This document shows positions 4,891 through 5,361 of a DNA stretch of 5,361 nt, in pieces; position 1 is the stretch's first letter; each line of letters begins with the position of its first letter. The translations under genes were made by a program, and so were the position numbers. Origin of the DNA: Mollicutes bacterium. Lineage in GTDB: Bacteria; Bacillota_I; Bacilli_A; RF39; UBA660. Below the pieces are notes generated by a model that worked only from the letters and a program-made list of their open reading frames with translations, searched no databases and had not been told where the DNA came from. Location: assembly GCA_012510695.1 (NCBI GenBank), contig JAAZHN010000019.1, positions 1 to 5,361 of the forward strand, given 5' to 3'.

Positions 4891-5361
4891 TTATACCCCT
4901 TCTTTCAATAGTTTTCTTGCTTGTTTATAATTTGGATAATATTTCTTAACCTCATTCCAAAACCTTGGTGAATGATTTGCCTCTTTAAAATGACATAGTT
5001 CATGAATTATTACATAATCAATTAAAGATACATCATATTTATATAACTCAGTATTAATTGTTACTATATTTAATTTCGTATTACATACTCCCCAGCGAGT
5101 TTTCATTTTCCTAAATCTTAAACTACATTTTGGTAAATCAGAAAATAAGTTATAACATCTTTCAAATCTAACTGAAATAAACTTTTTAGCTTCCCGTAAA
5201 TAATACTTCTCAATTTCTGTCTCTGAAGAACCAAAAATATAATTACCGTCAATAAAAACATTTTTCAATTGATCATCAATTATTATATTTAACTCTTGTC
5301 CTAAAATAGCAAATTTGTTTTCTGATTTGCTCTTTTTAACTTGTTTATGATACATATTTAC
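4891..5361 (-). CDS. YgjP-type (former DUF45) metal-dependent hydrolase, 5' end outside the window
   Basis: The C-terminal metallohydrolase domain is clear. MKTRWGVC (84-91, numbered from the ATG at 5355) matches the family block MKTRWGSC. IDYVIIHELCHFKEANHSPRFW (112-133) holds the HExxH zinc motif His118-Glu119-x-x-His122 with the third ligand candidate His128, and the end PNYKQARKLL is also typical. Family members are often called M48-like peptidases, and E. coli YgjP has been reported as a UTP pyrophosphatase, so the true substrate is uncertain. From the ATG only 154 residues are encoded, against about 170-240 for the family, and the N-terminal beta domain is missing. The frame stays open upstream to the window edge (GTA AAT before the ATG), and only 6 nt are visible, too few to show an SD. 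The gene therefore very likely starts beyond 5361. Its TAA abuts the next ATG, making it part of the operon. Confidence 0.9.
   Translation of the reverse strand, partial: VNMYHKQVKKSKSENKFAILGQELNIIIDDQLKNVFIDGNYIFGSSETEIEKYYLREAKKFISVRFERCYNLFSDLPKCSLRFRKMKTRWGVCNTKLNIVTINTELYKYDVSLIDYVIIHELCHFKEANHSPRFWNEVKKYYPNYKQARKLLKEGV

Overview
The window is a low-GC (roughly a quarter to 30% G+C by eye) bacterial chromosomal segment. It carries a conserved translation-maintenance operon on the minus strand and one unrelated gene converging on it from the left. The genetic code looks standard: rimM and trmD end in TGA and tryptophan is written TGG (for example in rplS). This argues against the UGA=Trp mycoplasmas. 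It fits a low-GC Bacilli/Firmicutes lineage, possibly near the Acholeplasma/Erysipelotrichia side; that placement is inference from composition and gene order only.

Left part (1-1240): the first ~46 nt may be the tail of a plus-strand gene cut by the window edge. An AT-rich gap follows, ending in a good extended -10 promoter and a Shine-Dalgarno (SD) site. These drive a 339-codon plus-strand gene of unknown function with a possible four-cysteine metal site near its C-terminus. It ends at a hairpin with T-tracts on both sides, which can terminate both converging transcripts.

Right part (5361 down to 1237, minus strand), in transcription order: a YgjP-type metal-dependent hydrolase (5' end outside the window), a TrmH/SpoU-family RNA 2'-O-methyltransferase, rimM (16S/30S maturation), trmD (tRNA m1G37 methyltransferase), two unidentified small ORFs, rplS (ribosomal protein L19) and lepB (signal peptidase I). 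The first five are packed with gaps of 0-4 nt or a 4-nt overlap, so they are almost certainly co-transcribed and translationally coupled. rplS has its own strong promoter, a leader of about 80 nt with two predicted hairpins, and its own terminator. It can therefore be made at ribosomal-protein levels independently of the upstream modification enzymes. lepB lies just beyond that terminator and probably depends on read-through or an unseen promoter.

Most worth a second look are the two unidentified ORFs between trmD and rplS. They overlap in different frames, and the second lacks the clear SD seen before its neighbours. Next are the rplS leader, the unknown plus-strand gene, and a Glu where TrmD normally has its catalytic Asp. 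I see no CRISPR array, tRNA, rRNA or intact mobile element, and nothing that amounts to a clearly new multi-gene system.
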